This document shows positions 43,359 through 52,357 of a stretch of 64,000 nt of DNA, piece after piece. Origin of the DNA: Nannocystis bainbridge (GTDB taxonomy: Bacteria; Myxococcota_A; Polyangia; Nannocystales; Nannocystaceae); assembly GCF_028368995.1 (NCBI RefSeq), contig NZ_JAQNDL010000003.1, positions 1,550,001 to 1,614,000 of the forward strand. The letters are read 5' to 3'. The notes under the pieces are model-generated. The model searched no databases. It was not told the origin of the DNA and saw only the letters and a program-made list of their open reading frames with translations. How positions within the stretch are numbered: position 1 is the stretch's first letter; each line of letters starts with the position of its first letter. Made by a program: the position numbers and the translations under genes.

Positions 43359-45041
43359 ATGGGCTTGCTCGACCCGATCCCGCCGCCGTACGACCCCCTC
43401 GAGTGGGCCACTCGCCCCCTGCCGGACAAGAGCCGCATGGTGTGTCGCTCGTGGGCCCTCCAGGGCTACGGGACCCCGGTCGCGGTCTACTTCGTCTACC
43501 TGCTCAAGGTCGGCCTCTACGTCGGCGGCTGGATCTTCTTCTGCGGCTTTTCGCCCGGGCTCGGCGACCCCGCGGCGATCGGGCAATGGTGGCTCGATCC
43601 GCTCGCGTTCCAGAAGGCGATCGTGTGGAGCCTGCTGTTCGAGGTGCTCGGCCTCGGCTGCGGCAGCGGGCCGCTGACGGGCCGTTACTTCCCCCCGATC
43701 GGCGGCTTCCTCCACTTCTTGATGCCCGGCACCACCAAGCTGCCGCTGCTGCGCGGCCTGCCGCTGGTCGGCGGTCCGAAGCGCGGCGCGATCGACGTCG
43801 CCCTCTACGCGGTGCTGCTGATCAGCCTGGTGCGCGCGCTGGTGGCCCCGCAGCTCGACGCATCCCTGTTGCTGCCCTTGGTGGTGCTGGTGCCGCTGTG
43901 CGGCCTGCTCGACAAGACCGTGTTCCTGGCCGCGCGCGCCGAGCACTACTGGGTGATGATCGTCGTGTTCGCGTTCGCCAGCCCGTGGCTCGCCGGGGCC
44001 AAGGCGGTGCAGGCGGCGCTGTGGTTCTGGGCCGGGGTGTCCAAGCTCAATCATCACTTCCCGGCCGTGGTGTGCGTGATGACCAGCAACTCGCCGGTGA
44101 CCCGCTTCGCCTGGCTGCGCCGCCTGGTCTATCGCAGCTACCCCGACGACCTGCGGCCGTCGACGCTGGCGACGGTGATGGCCCACCTCGGCACCCTGCT
44201 CGAGCTCGCGGTGCCGATCGTGCTGCTGCTCGGCGACGGCGGCACGGTCACCACGGTGGGCCTGGTGCTGATGGTGATGCTGCACGGCTTCATCCTCAGC
44301 ACGGTGCCGATGGGCGTGCCGATCGAGTGGAACGTGGTCGTGCTGTACGGCGGGTTCTTCCTGTTCGGCGCCCACGCCGAGGTCAGCCTCGCGGGCCTCG
44401 CCAGCACGCCGCTGCTGGCCGCGTTCGTGGCCCTGTTCGCGGTGGTGCTGCCGCTGGTGGGCAACCTGGCCCCGCACCGGCTGTCGTTCCTGCTGTCGAT
44501 GCGCTACTACGCCGGCAACTGGCCCTATTCGGTGTGGCTGTTCCGCGGCGACAGCTACAAAAAGCTGGAGCGCCTGCGCAAGTCGTCGAAGTGGCTGTAC
44601 GACCAGCTCGACGTGTTCTACGAGCGCAAGGTCTCGGTCGGCCTGGTCGGCAAGGTGATCGCGTTTCGTCTGATGCACCTGGCCGGGCGGGCGCTGTGTC
44701 GCTTGGTGCCGCGCGCGGTCGACGACCCGAACAAGTACGAATGGGTCGACGGCGAGCTGGTCGCCGGCCTCGCGCTCGGCTGGAACTTCGGCGACGGCCA
44801 CCTGCACGACGAGCAGCTGATCGGCGCCCTGCAGGCCCAGTGCGGCTTCGAGCCGGGCGAGCTGCGCTGCATCCTGGTCGAGTCGCAGCCGCTGCACCGC
44901 CAGACCATGATGTGGCGAATCCACGACGCCGCCACCGGCGAGCTCGACCGCGGCGAGATCGGCGTCGCCGAGCTGCGGCAGCTGCAGCCGTGGTCGTTCG
45001 ACGACGCTGCCGACAATCGCGGCAACGCGACGATCGGGTGA
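43359..45041 (+). CDS. DUF3556 polytopic membrane protein
   Basis: 560 residues with about ten hydrophobic segments between residues 40 and 400 and a soluble C-terminus of about 150 residues. The N-terminus (PIPPPYDPLEWATRPLPDKSR, with GYGTPVAVYFVYLLK and GLGCGSGPLTGRYFPP further on) matches DUF3556, a membrane family of unknown function best known from actinobacteria. ATG 43359. It is divergent from the RoxA-like operon; a shared role in lipid or isoprenoid uptake is possible but unsupported. Confidence 0.82.
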   Translation: MGLLDPIPPPYDPLEWATRPLPDKSRMVCRSWALQGYGTPVAVYFVYLLKVGLYVGGWIFFCGFSPGLGDPAAIGQWWLDPLAFQKAIVWSLLFEVLGLGCGSGPLTGRYFPPIGGFLHFLMPGTTKLPLLRGLPLVGGPKRGAIDVALYAVLLISLVRALVAPQLDASLLLPLVVLVPLCGLLDKTVFLAARAEHYWVMIVVFAFASPWLAGAKAVQAALWFWAGVSKLNHHFPAVVCVMTSNSPVTRFAWLRRLVYRSYPDDLRPSTLATVMAHLGTLLELAVPIVLLLGDGGTVTTVGLVLMVMLHGFILSTVPMGVPIEWNVVVLYGGFFLFGAHAEVSLAGLASTPLLAAFVALFAVVLPLVGNLAPHRLSFLLSMRYYAGNWPYSVWLFRGDSYKKLERLRKSSKWLYDQLDVFYERKVSVGLVGKVIAFRLMHLAGRALCRLVPRAVDDPNKYEWVDGELVAGLALGWNFGDGHLHDEQLIGALQAQCGFEPGELRCILVESQPLHRQTMMWRIHDAATGELDRGEIGVAELRQLQPWSFDDAADNRGNATIG

Positions 45042-45256
45042 TTCACGCCACCTCTGGTCCGGAGGCACCTCGGGGGATCGGGCGCAGACGGGCCTGGGCA
45101 CGGCCCTGAGCGGGCATTGCGCGCGAACCGGCCCGCGGGCCGCATCGTGACTCACGTTCGGTCCGCTGAGCCGATCGCGCCGCCGCAGGCGGGCCGCGCA
45201 TCGATCGCCCGTCGCGCCGGGTCGAACCGCGCGGGCTCCAGTAGTACGCTCGCCGC

Positions 45257-46549
45257 GTGCCCGGGCACGAGGCAGGCAACATCATCGCGTCCCGCTACCG
45301 CCTCGAGCGCGTATTGGCGCAGGGCGGCATGGGCAGCATTTGGGTCGCCCGCCACCTCCAGCTCGATGTCGAGGTCGCGCTCAAATTCATGGCCCCCGAG
45401 TACGCCGATTCGCCGGAGCTGCGGGCCCGCTTCGAGCGCGAGGCCAAGGCCGCGGCGATGCTGAAGAGCCCGCACGCGGTCCAGGTCCACGACTACGGCA
45501 TCGAGGCTGGCGCGCCGTACATCGTGATGGAGCTGCTCGAGGGCGAGGACCTGGCGGCCCGGCTCGCGCGCGAGCGGCGGCTGCCCCTGGCGGCGACCCG
45601 GCGGATCGTCGAGGACGTGGGCAAGGCGCTGCGGCGCGCGCACGAGATCGGCCTCATCCACCGCGACATGAAGCCGGCCAACATCTTCCTCGCCCGTCAG
45701 GCCGGCGACGAGGTGATCAAGATCGTCGATTTCGGGATCGCCAAGTCGACCCGCGCCCTCGACGGCGAACAGACCCAGACCAACGCCGTGCTCGGCTCAC
45801 CGCGCTACATGAGCCCGGAGCAGGTCCGCAGCAGCGCCCATGTCGATCACCGCACCGATCTGTGGTCGCTCGGCGTGATCGCGTTTCGCTGCCTCACCGG
45901 TCGCCTGCCGTTCCCCGACGGCGAGGTCGGCGAGGTGTTCGTGGCGATCTGCACTGCCCCCATTCCCCGCGCCTCGGACGTCGCGCCGGACCTCGGCCCC
46001 GAGATCGATCGCTTCTTCGAGCGCGCCCTCAGCCGCGCCGTCGATCAGCGGTTCCAGAGCGCGACCGAGCTGGTCGAGGCGTTCGCGGCCCTGCCGGGCG
46101 CCCGCGATGCGGCGCTGCAGCCGGCCGCCGCCAGCCGCTCCGACGTCGCGGAGCGCGAGGGCGCCAGCGAATTCCTGCCGACCCTGCCCGCGCGCGGGAC
46201 CCTGGCGCACGAGCACGAGCGTGCTCCCGGCCGGCGCCGCGCGGCGCTGGTCGTGGCCGGCGGCGTGACGGCGGTGGGGCTGGCGATCGCGCTGTACTGG
46301 GGGCTGTCGCCGGCGCGGCCCGAGCCGCAGGCCGCCACGAGCCCCATATCTGACGACATTCCCGCTGCGCCTCCGGCGCCCGAGCCGACGCCGACGCCCG
46401 TCGAATCGACGCAGCCGCCCGCCCCGCCGGTCTCGCAGCCGCCCGCGCCCGAGCCCGCGGCCAAGCCGGGGCAGTCGCCCCATAAACCGCGGCGCAACGG
46501 CTCTCACCCGCGACCGAATCGAAGCGATGATCTCCTCAAACACATGTGA
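45257..46549 (+). CDS. PknB-type Ser/Thr protein kinase, membrane anchored
   Basis: 430 residues. The kinase domain (about 14-275) is complete: Gly-loop LAQGGMGSIWVA, Lys in EVALKFM, catalytic loop LIHRDMKPANIF, DFGIAK and activation segment GSPRYMSPEQV. A single membrane helix (about 331-350) separates it from a Pro/Ala/Glu-rich periplasmic tail without a recognised sensor domain. GTG 45257. The next gene starts inside its 3' end (23-bp overlap), typical of myxobacterial kinase-TPR operons. Confidence 0.93.
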   Translation: MPGHEAGNIIASRYRLERVLAQGGMGSIWVARHLQLDVEVALKFMAPEYADSPELRARFEREAKAAAMLKSPHAVQVHDYGIEAGAPYIVMELLEGEDLAARLARERRLPLAATRRIVEDVGKALRRAHEIGLIHRDMKPANIFLARQAGDEVIKIVDFGIAKSTRALDGEQTQTNAVLGSPRYMSPEQVRSSAHVDHRTDLWSLGVIAFRCLTGRLPFPDGEVGEVFVAICTAPIPRASDVAPDLGPEIDRFFERALSRAVDQRFQSATELVEAFAALPGARDAALQPAAASRSDVAEREGASEFLPTLPARGTLAHEHERAPGRRRAALVVAGGVTAVGLAIALYWGLSPARPEPQAATSPISDDIPAAPPAPEPTPTPVESTQPPAPPVSQPPAPEPAAKPGQSPHKPRRNGSHPRPNRSDDLLKHM

Positions 46550-47537
46550 TCGCGCGCGAGCGTGCCGGACGCGCGCCGGGCTGCGCGGGACGCTCGCGCT
46601 CGCGCTCTTGCTCGCACCTGGCGTCGCAACGGCCGCGCCCGCGGCGGGCGATCGCGCGGCCGCCGAGGCGCTGTTCAACGAGGGCCGCAAATTGGTCGAG
46701 GCCGGCGACGACGCCGGCGGCTGCCCAAAATTCGAGAGCAGCATGGCGCTGTTTCCATCGACGGGCACCGCCCTCAATCTCGCCCAATGCCACGAGCGCG
46801 CCGGCAAGCTGGCCTCGGCGTACGCGGCGTACCAGGCGGCGCTCGACTACGTCGACGAGACCCGCGACGCCCGCCGCCGCAAGGGCCTTGAGAAGCTCGC
46901 GCGCGACGGCCAGGCCGCGTTAGAGCCCCGGCTGCCGCGGCTGCAGGTCGACGTGAAGAATGCACCGGCAGGGCTCGCGGTCATCCGCGACGGTCAGCCG
47001 CTCGCCGCCGACGCGCTCGGCAAGCCGGTGCCGACCGATCCGGGCCCGCACCAGCTCGATGCCACCGCGCCGGGTCATCAGCCGCTGCGACGCGAGATCG
47101 AGCTGACCGAAGGCAAGACCGAGACCGTCGAGCTGCAGCTCGAGCCGCTGCACGCCGAAGCGCCCGTCGAAAAAAAGCGCCGCGTGCCCGCGTGGGCGTG
47201 GGCCACCGGCGGCGTCGGCCTCGGACTGATGGGCGCCTCGATCTACTTCCTCGTCGACAACCGGGCCGCGGTCGCTGACCTGAAGGCGAATTGCCAGGAT
47301 GTGCCCGGCGGCACGTTCTGCGATCCCAACTACGACTTCGCCGCCGACAACGCCCGCAAGAACCGCGACCTCGGGCTCTTCATCGGCCTGGGCAGCGTGG
47401 GCCTGGTGGCGGTGACGGTGGCGATCGTCGAGATCGCGCGCACGTCGGCGGGCAACCGCAGGGCGGCGCGCAAGGCGATGGCGACCCCGTGGCTGACGCC
47501 CGGCGCCGGCGGCCTCTCGATCGTCGGAAGGTTTTAA
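46527..47537 (+). CDS. TPR and PEGA-like membrane protein, kinase partner
   Basis: 336 residues. A signal peptide (LALALLLAPGVATAAPA) is followed by TPR-like helices (DRAAAEALFNEGRKLVEAGD, then STGTALNLAQCHERAGKLASA). A beta-rich PEGA-like segment (about 140-205) and two C-terminal membrane helices (about 225-245 and 288-310) follow. It probably sits in the envelope and senses or relays a signal with the overlapping kinase. The overlap of 23 bp implies coupled translation. Confidence 0.85.
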   Translation: MISSNTCDRARACRTRAGLRGTLALALLLAPGVATAAPAAGDRAAAEALFNEGRKLVEAGDDAGGCPKFESSMALFPSTGTALNLAQCHERAGKLASAYAAYQAALDYVDETRDARRRKGLEKLARDGQAALEPRLPRLQVDVKNAPAGLAVIRDGQPLAADALGKPVPTDPGPHQLDATAPGHQPLRREIELTEGKTETVELQLEPLHAEAPVEKKRRVPAWAWATGGVGLGLMGASIYFLVDNRAAVADLKANCQDVPGGTFCDPNYDFAADNARKNRDLGLFIGLGSVGLVAVTVAIVEIARTSAGNRRAARKAMATPWLTPGAGGLSIVGRF

Positions 47538-47546
47538 TAAAATAAC

Positions 47547-48467
47547 ATGAGAGCCTTCGATCGATCTTCGTGCCTCTCGATGCTCGCGGCCTTACTCGTG
47601 GGCGCGGCTTGTTTCCCCGATGTCGAGCCGAACGTAAAATCCTTGCCGCGCTGCCACGCGGTCGCGCCGGTGTGCGGGGACGCGGGCGACGACGATTGCT
47701 GCGCCAGCGCGGCGGTCGCCGGCGGCGGGTTCGATCGCATCAACGACCCCGGCTTGCCGGCCACGGTCGCGGACTTCGAGCTCGACCGCTACGAAGTGAC
47801 GGTGGGCCGCTTCCGCCAGTTCGTGGCCGACTATCCGCGCAATCGCCCGGCGCCCGATGCCGGCGCGCACCCGCGGATCGAGGGCAGCGGCTGGCAGCCC
47901 GAGTGGGATGCGCTGCTGCCAGCGGACGCGGCGGCGCTGCAGGTGTCGCTGCAATGCGACGCCAACTTCCGCACCTGGACCGACGCGCCGGGCGAGGCCG
48001 AGGAGCTGCCGATCAACTGCGTGTCGTGGTACCTGGCGTTCGCGTTCTGCGCCTGGGACGAGGGCCGCCTGCCGACCGAGACCGAGTGGAACTACGCGGC
48101 CGCCGGCGGCAACGAGCAACGCTTGTTCCCGTGGGGCGCGGGCGCAGCGACGGCGGCGCGCGCGAACTTCGGCTGCGACACGGCCACGGAAGCATGCCCG
48201 CTGCCCGCGGTCGGCTCGACGCCGCAGGGCGACGGCAAATGGGGGCACGCCGACCTGGCCGGCAACGTGGCCGAATGGGTGCTGGATTTCCACGGGACGC
48301 TGACGCCCGAGTGCCGCGACTGCGCGATCTTGCAAGACGAGACGTTCGGCCGCGAGGCCCGCGGCGGCGACTTCGCCCACACCGAGATGGAGATGACGAC
48401 GACCTTCCGCATCGGCTACGCGGCCGACAGCGGGCAGACGTTCGTCGGCTTCCGCTGCGCCCGGTGA
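47547..48467 (+). CDS. FGE/SUMF1-like lipoprotein
   Basis: 306 residues. A lipobox (VGAAC, Cys22) is followed by a short Cys-rich stretch. The formylglycine-generating-enzyme-like domain then starts at GGGFDRIND. FELDRYEVTVGRFRQFV, then PINCVSWYLAFAFCAWDEGRLPTETEWNYAA, and GHADLAGNVAEWVLDF are the family hallmarks. The C-terminus ends FVGFRCAR. The copper-binding Cys pair of true FGEs is not evident, so it is probably a binding or kinase-effector relative. It follows the TPR gene by 9 bp in the kinase operon. Confidence 0.88.
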   Translation: MRAFDRSSCLSMLAALLVGAACFPDVEPNVKSLPRCHAVAPVCGDAGDDDCCASAAVAGGGFDRINDPGLPATVADFELDRYEVTVGRFRQFVADYPRNRPAPDAGAHPRIEGSGWQPEWDALLPADAAALQVSLQCDANFRTWTDAPGEAEELPINCVSWYLAFAFCAWDEGRLPTETEWNYAAAGGNEQRLFPWGAGAATAARANFGCDTATEACPLPAVGSTPQGDGKWGHADLAGNVAEWVLDFHGTLTPECRDCAILQDETFGREARGGDFAHTEMEMTTTFRIGYAADSGQTFVGFRCAR

Positions 48468-48486
48468 TGGTGGATTTTAAGAAGGA

Positions 48487-48507
48487 CATGTCCGAATGGA
48501 CATGTCT
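48487..48507. repeat. dispersed 14-bp-unit repeat, locus 9
   Basis: Contains the perfect 18-bp inverted repeat CATGTCCGAATGGACATG (48487-48504), with the second unit starting at 48501. It lies between the convergent FGE-like and pseudokinase genes and overlaps neither. Confidence 0.8.
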
Positions 48508-48510
48508 CGG

Positions 48511-49950
48511 TCAGTCCCAGGCGAACGACCACAGGGCGACGATCGCCAGGCCGAGCGAGAGCAGGCACAGGAGCACGGGCACGATCAGGCCGGAGCGCCG
48601 CGCCGGACTCGTGGGCGCCTGAAGCTCCGCCGCAGGCGCGACGACGGGTCTCGCGGTCGCGCTGCGCACCGCCGCCGGAGGGCGAGCGTCTCGCACCATC
48701 AACACCGTGCGGTCGTCGTCCTCGCTGCGCACCACGGGGCGCTCGACCTTCGCGCTGCCCCTATTGAGCTCCGCGCGCTCGATGTTCGCTCTGCCACCAT
48801 TTTCGCCTCCTCCGATCGGCGCTGGCGACAGGACCAGCGTCCCCTCCGCGGCTTGCGGCCGGTCCGGCAGGACCTCGGTGCGATCGACGATCGTCTCGTC
48901 GACGATCGCCTCGTTCACCGGCGCCTTTTCAAAGATCTCGGTGCCCTCGCCGACGGTCGCATCGACCGACTCACTCGCCAGCGTCGTCACTCGCGGCGTC
49001 ACCGGCCTGGCTTCACCCGTCGAGGGCAGGCTGACGATCGTGGTGCGATCCTCGAGGCTCGCCGGCGCCTCGCCCCGCTGCGTCGGCTCGTCCTCGGGCG
49101 CCTGCGCGACGGCAGGCGCGGCGTGAGTCCGCGGCGTCAGCCCCGGCGAGCGGCGAATCAGCGCCAGGTGGCGCGTCAGCTCGGCCACGTCCGCGAAGCG
49201 ATGCGACGGCTGCTGCGCCATCGCGCGGGCGATGAGCGCCTCGACCTGCGCCGGCAGCGGGATCGCCGGTGCCAGCTCGACCGCGCGCGGGGCCAGGGCC
49301 GCGCGCGCGGCCTGGAACGTCGTCGGGCCAGTGAATGGGTGCACGCCGGTCGTCAGCTCGAACAGCAGCAGCGCGAGCGTGTACACGTCGGAGCGCGCAT
49401 CGCCGGGCCCGCCCGTGAGCTGCTCCGGCGCGCGGTACTCGGCGACCATGCCTCCTTCGTCGGCGGGCGCCGGCTGCACGCCGAGCTCCGCGATCGCGCA
49501 GTCGAGCACGCGGACCTGCTCGTCGGGCGTGACCCGCACGTTGCCCGGCTTGAGCGCGCGATGCGGCGAGCCGAGCGCGATCAAGCCCTCGGCGCACGCG
49601 TGCACGATCGCCAGCGCGCGCTGCCACGGCAGCGCACCGGCGCGACGGAGCAGCGCCCCGAGGTCCTCCCCCGCCACCAGCTCGCCGGCCAGGAATGGCG
49701 GGCTCGCGGTCGTGGCGACGGCGATTCGTGGCACCACGATCGCGGGGTGCTCGGTCGCCGCCTGGGTCCGTAGCGCGCTCGCCAGCCGCGTCAATCGATC
49801 GACCGCGATCGGCGCGACATCGAGGACCTTGAGCGCGACCTCGCGGCGGGTCTGCAGGTCCCAGGCGACGAACACCTCGCCGAGCCCGCCGCTCCCCAGC
49901 CGCGCGCGCAGCTCGAACCGCTCCGCCAGCGTGTCACCGGTCGCGCTCAT
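48511..49950 (-). CDS. membrane-anchored pseudokinase
   Basis: 479 residues with a Ser/Thr kinase fold: Gly-loop LGSGGLGEVFVAWD and Lys in REVALKVL. The catalytic loop is HRALKPGN, with the HRD Asp replaced by Ala. DFG reads DCA, keeping only the Asp. Phosphotransfer is therefore unlikely. A long acidic/Thr-rich linker (about 285-440) holds several T-x-x-x motifs that could be phosphorylated. It ends in one membrane helix (LIVPVLLCLLSLGLAIVALW). It overlaps the stop of the SUKH gene (ATGA), linking it to the type VI effector genes upstream. Confidence 0.85.
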   Translation of the reverse strand: MSATGDTLAERFELRARLGSGGLGEVFVAWDLQTRREVALKVLDVAPIAVDRLTRLASALRTQAATEHPAIVVPRIAVATTASPPFLAGELVAGEDLGALLRRAGALPWQRALAIVHACAEGLIALGSPHRALKPGNVRVTPDEQVRVLDCAIAELGVQPAPADEGGMVAEYRAPEQLTGGPGDARSDVYTLALLLFELTTGVHPFTGPTTFQAARAALAPRAVELAPAIPLPAQVEALIARAMAQQPSHRFADVAELTRHLALIRRSPGLTPRTHAAPAVAQAPEDEPTQRGEAPASLEDRTTIVSLPSTGEARPVTPRVTTLASESVDATVGEGTEIFEKAPVNEAIVDETIVDRTEVLPDRPQAAEGTLVLSPAPIGGGENGGRANIERAELNRGSAKVERPVVRSEDDDRTVLMVRDARPPAAVRSATARPVVAPAAELQAPTSPARRSGLIVPVLLCLLSLGLAIVALWSFAWD

Positions 49951-50696
49951 GCTCCACCTGCCGCCACGTCGTCGAGGTTGTCGCGCATGACTTCGAGGAA
50001 GAGCTGGACGGCGCGGGGACTATCGGCGCCGACCTCGATCTCGAGCCGCTCCATGTCCGGCGGCACCTCGAGCATCACCGACAGATCCGCGCGCTCCAGC
50101 GTGTGCAGGCCCGGCTGCGACGGCATCACCGGCGTCAGCCCGAGCCGCGCGCAGATCGCCGCGGCCGCGTCGATGCGCCGCGGGTCCACCGGGTCGAACA
50201 CCTCCTCCCGCCGGAACGAGCGCCTGCCCGCCGCGGCGAACAGGAACGCGTGCCGCTGCAGCATGCCCGTCCACGAGCGCGCGACGACGTGGGCGCGGGC
50301 TTCGCGGAAGGCGTCCGGATCACCTTCGTCCTCGAAGCTCACGACGGGCGGGTCGTCCGGATCGCCGCGCTGTAGATCGAGGAACCAGTCCTCGCGGATG
50401 TCGCGGCCGATGCCGAGGTCGATGCCGACCTTGAGAAAGCGGTCTGTCGGGTACGACGGCGGCGTGGAAAGCAGGTGCGGCCACAGCTCGGCGGCGCGGC
50501 AGTCGGCCACCGGCAGCGCCGAGAAGCTGCCGGTCGAGCCGCCCATCGCCCGCAGGAACTCGACGTACGCGCGCGGCAGCGGCCGCGGACTCAGCTCGGC
50601 GAGCCTCTCGATGTCTCCGGACGTGGCGCCGCGGACCTGGGCGCGCAGGTCGGGCACGCGGGCGACGAGGAAGGCGAAGATCGCGGGAAACGACAT
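49947..50696 (-). CDS. SMI1/KNR4 (SUKH) family protein, immunity candidate
   Basis: 249 residues. The N-terminal half has SUKH features: IERLAELSPRPLPRAYVEFLRAMGG and a central WFLDLQRGDPDDPPVVSFED. The C-terminal half is unassigned. SUKH proteins are widespread immunity proteins against nuclease and deaminase toxins. The gene follows the DUF4150 effector by 47 bp in the same operon, so neutralising that toxin is the likely role. The evidence is the family plus position only. Confidence 0.8.
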   Translation of the reverse strand: MSFPAIFAFLVARVPDLRAQVRGATSGDIERLAELSPRPLPRAYVEFLRAMGGSTGSFSALPVADCRAAELWPHLLSTPPSYPTDRFLKVGIDLGIGRDIREDWFLDLQRGDPDDPPVVSFEDEGDPDAFREARAHVVARSWTGMLQRHAFLFAAAGRRSFRREEVFDPVDPRRIDAAAAICARLGLTPVMPSQPGLHTLERADLSVMLEVPPDMERLEIEVGADSPRAVQLFLEVMRDNLDDVAAGGA

Positions 50697-50743
50697 GAGG
50701 GCACCTGTTCAGGGGGCGGCGTCGATCGTGCTCGCCCTCCAGC

Positions 50744-52357
50744 TCATGGAGTCGAGGACGAACCCGCCGTGTTCGCTGCGGTCGCCGGGTCCGGTTGGCT
50801 TTCGGCTTGCGTGTCGGACGTGCTCGCCGGCGGTTGTGTCTGCTTCCCTTTGGGGCACGTGCGCTTTTGATGGAGGCAGAGGGTCATCGGTACCATGGAC
50901 TGGCACGAGAGGCAGGAGGGCACGGTCGTCGCGTCCGTGAAGGCCTGCTCGCGCCCGAGCGGGTCGCTCCGCCCGAACGACAGGTGGAGCTGCGCGACCC
51001 GCCACGGGTCCCAGGCGTCGTCGTTATAGTGACGGTAGCGGAGTCGAAGCTCATGCGGCGGGACCGGCGCGAAGAACATCTCGGTCATGGCCTTGGGGAT
51101 GTGCCCGTCTTTGTGCGTCACCAGCTTCGAGGCGGCGCACTTTCCCGGGGGGTTGTAAAAGGCCTGACGGCGGTCGTTCCGGCGTTGCGCATCGTTCCAG
51201 CGGCGCACGAAGGTCCATCGGTTCAGAGCGCCGATCCGCGGGTTCGCGTCGGCGTAAGTCTTGATTGTCGGTACTTCGACGCACGGCGTCCATCCCTGCT
51301 GCTCGACGACCGCCTTGAAGCCGGGCAGCGTCTCTCCCGACATCGCGGCGAAGATCTGGTTGCACTTGCAGATCATGACCCCGACCATGTACCCGCTGTT
51401 TTCGTTCTTGTGCACGGCCGCCTTGTTGTTCGCCACGCCGATGTTGCGGATCTTTTCGATGGCGGCCTTGTGCTTGGCGTCGAGCTTCTTTCGCTCTTCC
51501 TTCTGCTTCTTCTCCTCCGCCTTCCGCGCCTTCCTTTGCGCCTGTAGCTGCGCTTTCGTGGGCGCCGCCGAACCGTCCGACCGCCCCTCCTGGTTCGCTC
51601 CTGCCGCTGGTGGATCGGCGAACGGGTCGGCCTGCGACGAACTGCTCCCGCCCGGTGCTGCTCCCGGCGGATCGACGAACGGATCGGCCTGCGACGAACC
51701 ACTCGCGGCCTTCTGCCTGGCGTCGAACTCGTCCTTCTCTTTTTTGGCCTGCTCCTCCTCGGCCTTGGCTTGATCGAGCGCCGTCTTCACTCCCGGCTGT
51801 CTCTCCATGTATTCGTCGTAGGCCCGCCGAAGCGCGACGATGAGTTGCTGCACGTATTGCTGGCTGTCCGCGGTCTCGTGGATCCGGTGGCTGGCCGGGC
51901 CGCGGAAGCAGATCGGGCACGGCCAGAAAGAGTCGTCGCCGTAGGCCCAGCCGGTGCCGCCGGCCTGCACGAACGCGGTGTTGAAGGTGTTGCCGTTGTG
52001 GCCGACCGCGTCGCTGAAGCGCGCCACGCCCTTGCCCTCGACGCGCACGTCGAGGCTGGTCGACTGCCAGCGCAGCTTGCCGCGGATCCTGCTCGAGATG
52101 ACGCCACCACCGGCGATGCCGGGCTCGTCGCCAGTGCTGGTGACGATGAAGGACGCGGCGGTGGCGATCGCCCCGCCGCCGATGCGCGTGCGCCGGGCCC
52201 CCTGCGCGAGGTCGGCGGTGCGCGCCGCGTTGACGTAGGGCACCGGCGCCGGCCCGGCCGGCGTCGGCGTCTTGCAAACGTCGGGCGGACCGGCGACGTC
52301 GACGAGGCCGTCGCGCTGATGCACGATCGTGCGACCATTGGCGAAGGTGCGTGTCAT
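50744..52357 (-). CDS. DUF4150 (PAAR-like) effector with deaminase-like C-terminal domain
   Basis: 537 residues. The N-terminal DUF4150 domain (residues 1-150) has CKTPTPAGPAPVPYVN and NTFNTAFVQAGGTG; such proteins cap the VgrG spike of type VI secretion. A charged Lys/Glu/Ala linker with a repeated SSQADPFxDPP element (about 165-330) follows. The C-terminal domain has MSGE, CAASK (from Cys407), TEMFF and the CxxC (482-485) with Cys494, resembling the zinc motifs of bacterial deaminase toxins. The expected Glu in the C-A-E motif is Ala, so the assignment is tentative. It overlaps the KAS-like gene stop (ATGA). Confidence 0.75.
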   Translation of the reverse strand: MTRTFANGRTIVHQRDGLVDVAGPPDVCKTPTPAGPAPVPYVNAARTADLAQGARRTRIGGGAIATAASFIVTSTGDEPGIAGGGVISSRIRGKLRWQSTSLDVRVEGKGVARFSDAVGHNGNTFNTAFVQAGGTGWAYGDDSFWPCPICFRGPASHRIHETADSQQYVQQLIVALRRAYDEYMERQPGVKTALDQAKAEEEQAKKEKDEFDARQKAASGSSQADPFVDPPGAAPGGSSSSQADPFADPPAAGANQEGRSDGSAAPTKAQLQAQRKARKAEEKKQKEERKKLDAKHKAAIEKIRNIGVANNKAAVHKNENSGYMVGVMICKCNQIFAAMSGETLPGFKAVVEQQGWTPCVEVPTIKTYADANPRIGALNRWTFVRRWNDAQRRNDRRQAFYNPPGKCAASKLVTHKDGHIPKAMTEMFFAPVPPHELRLRYRHYNDDAWDPWRVAQLHLSFGRSDPLGREQAFTDATTVPSCLSCQSMVPMTLCLHQKRTCPKGKQTQPPASTSDTQAESQPDPATAANTAGSSSTP

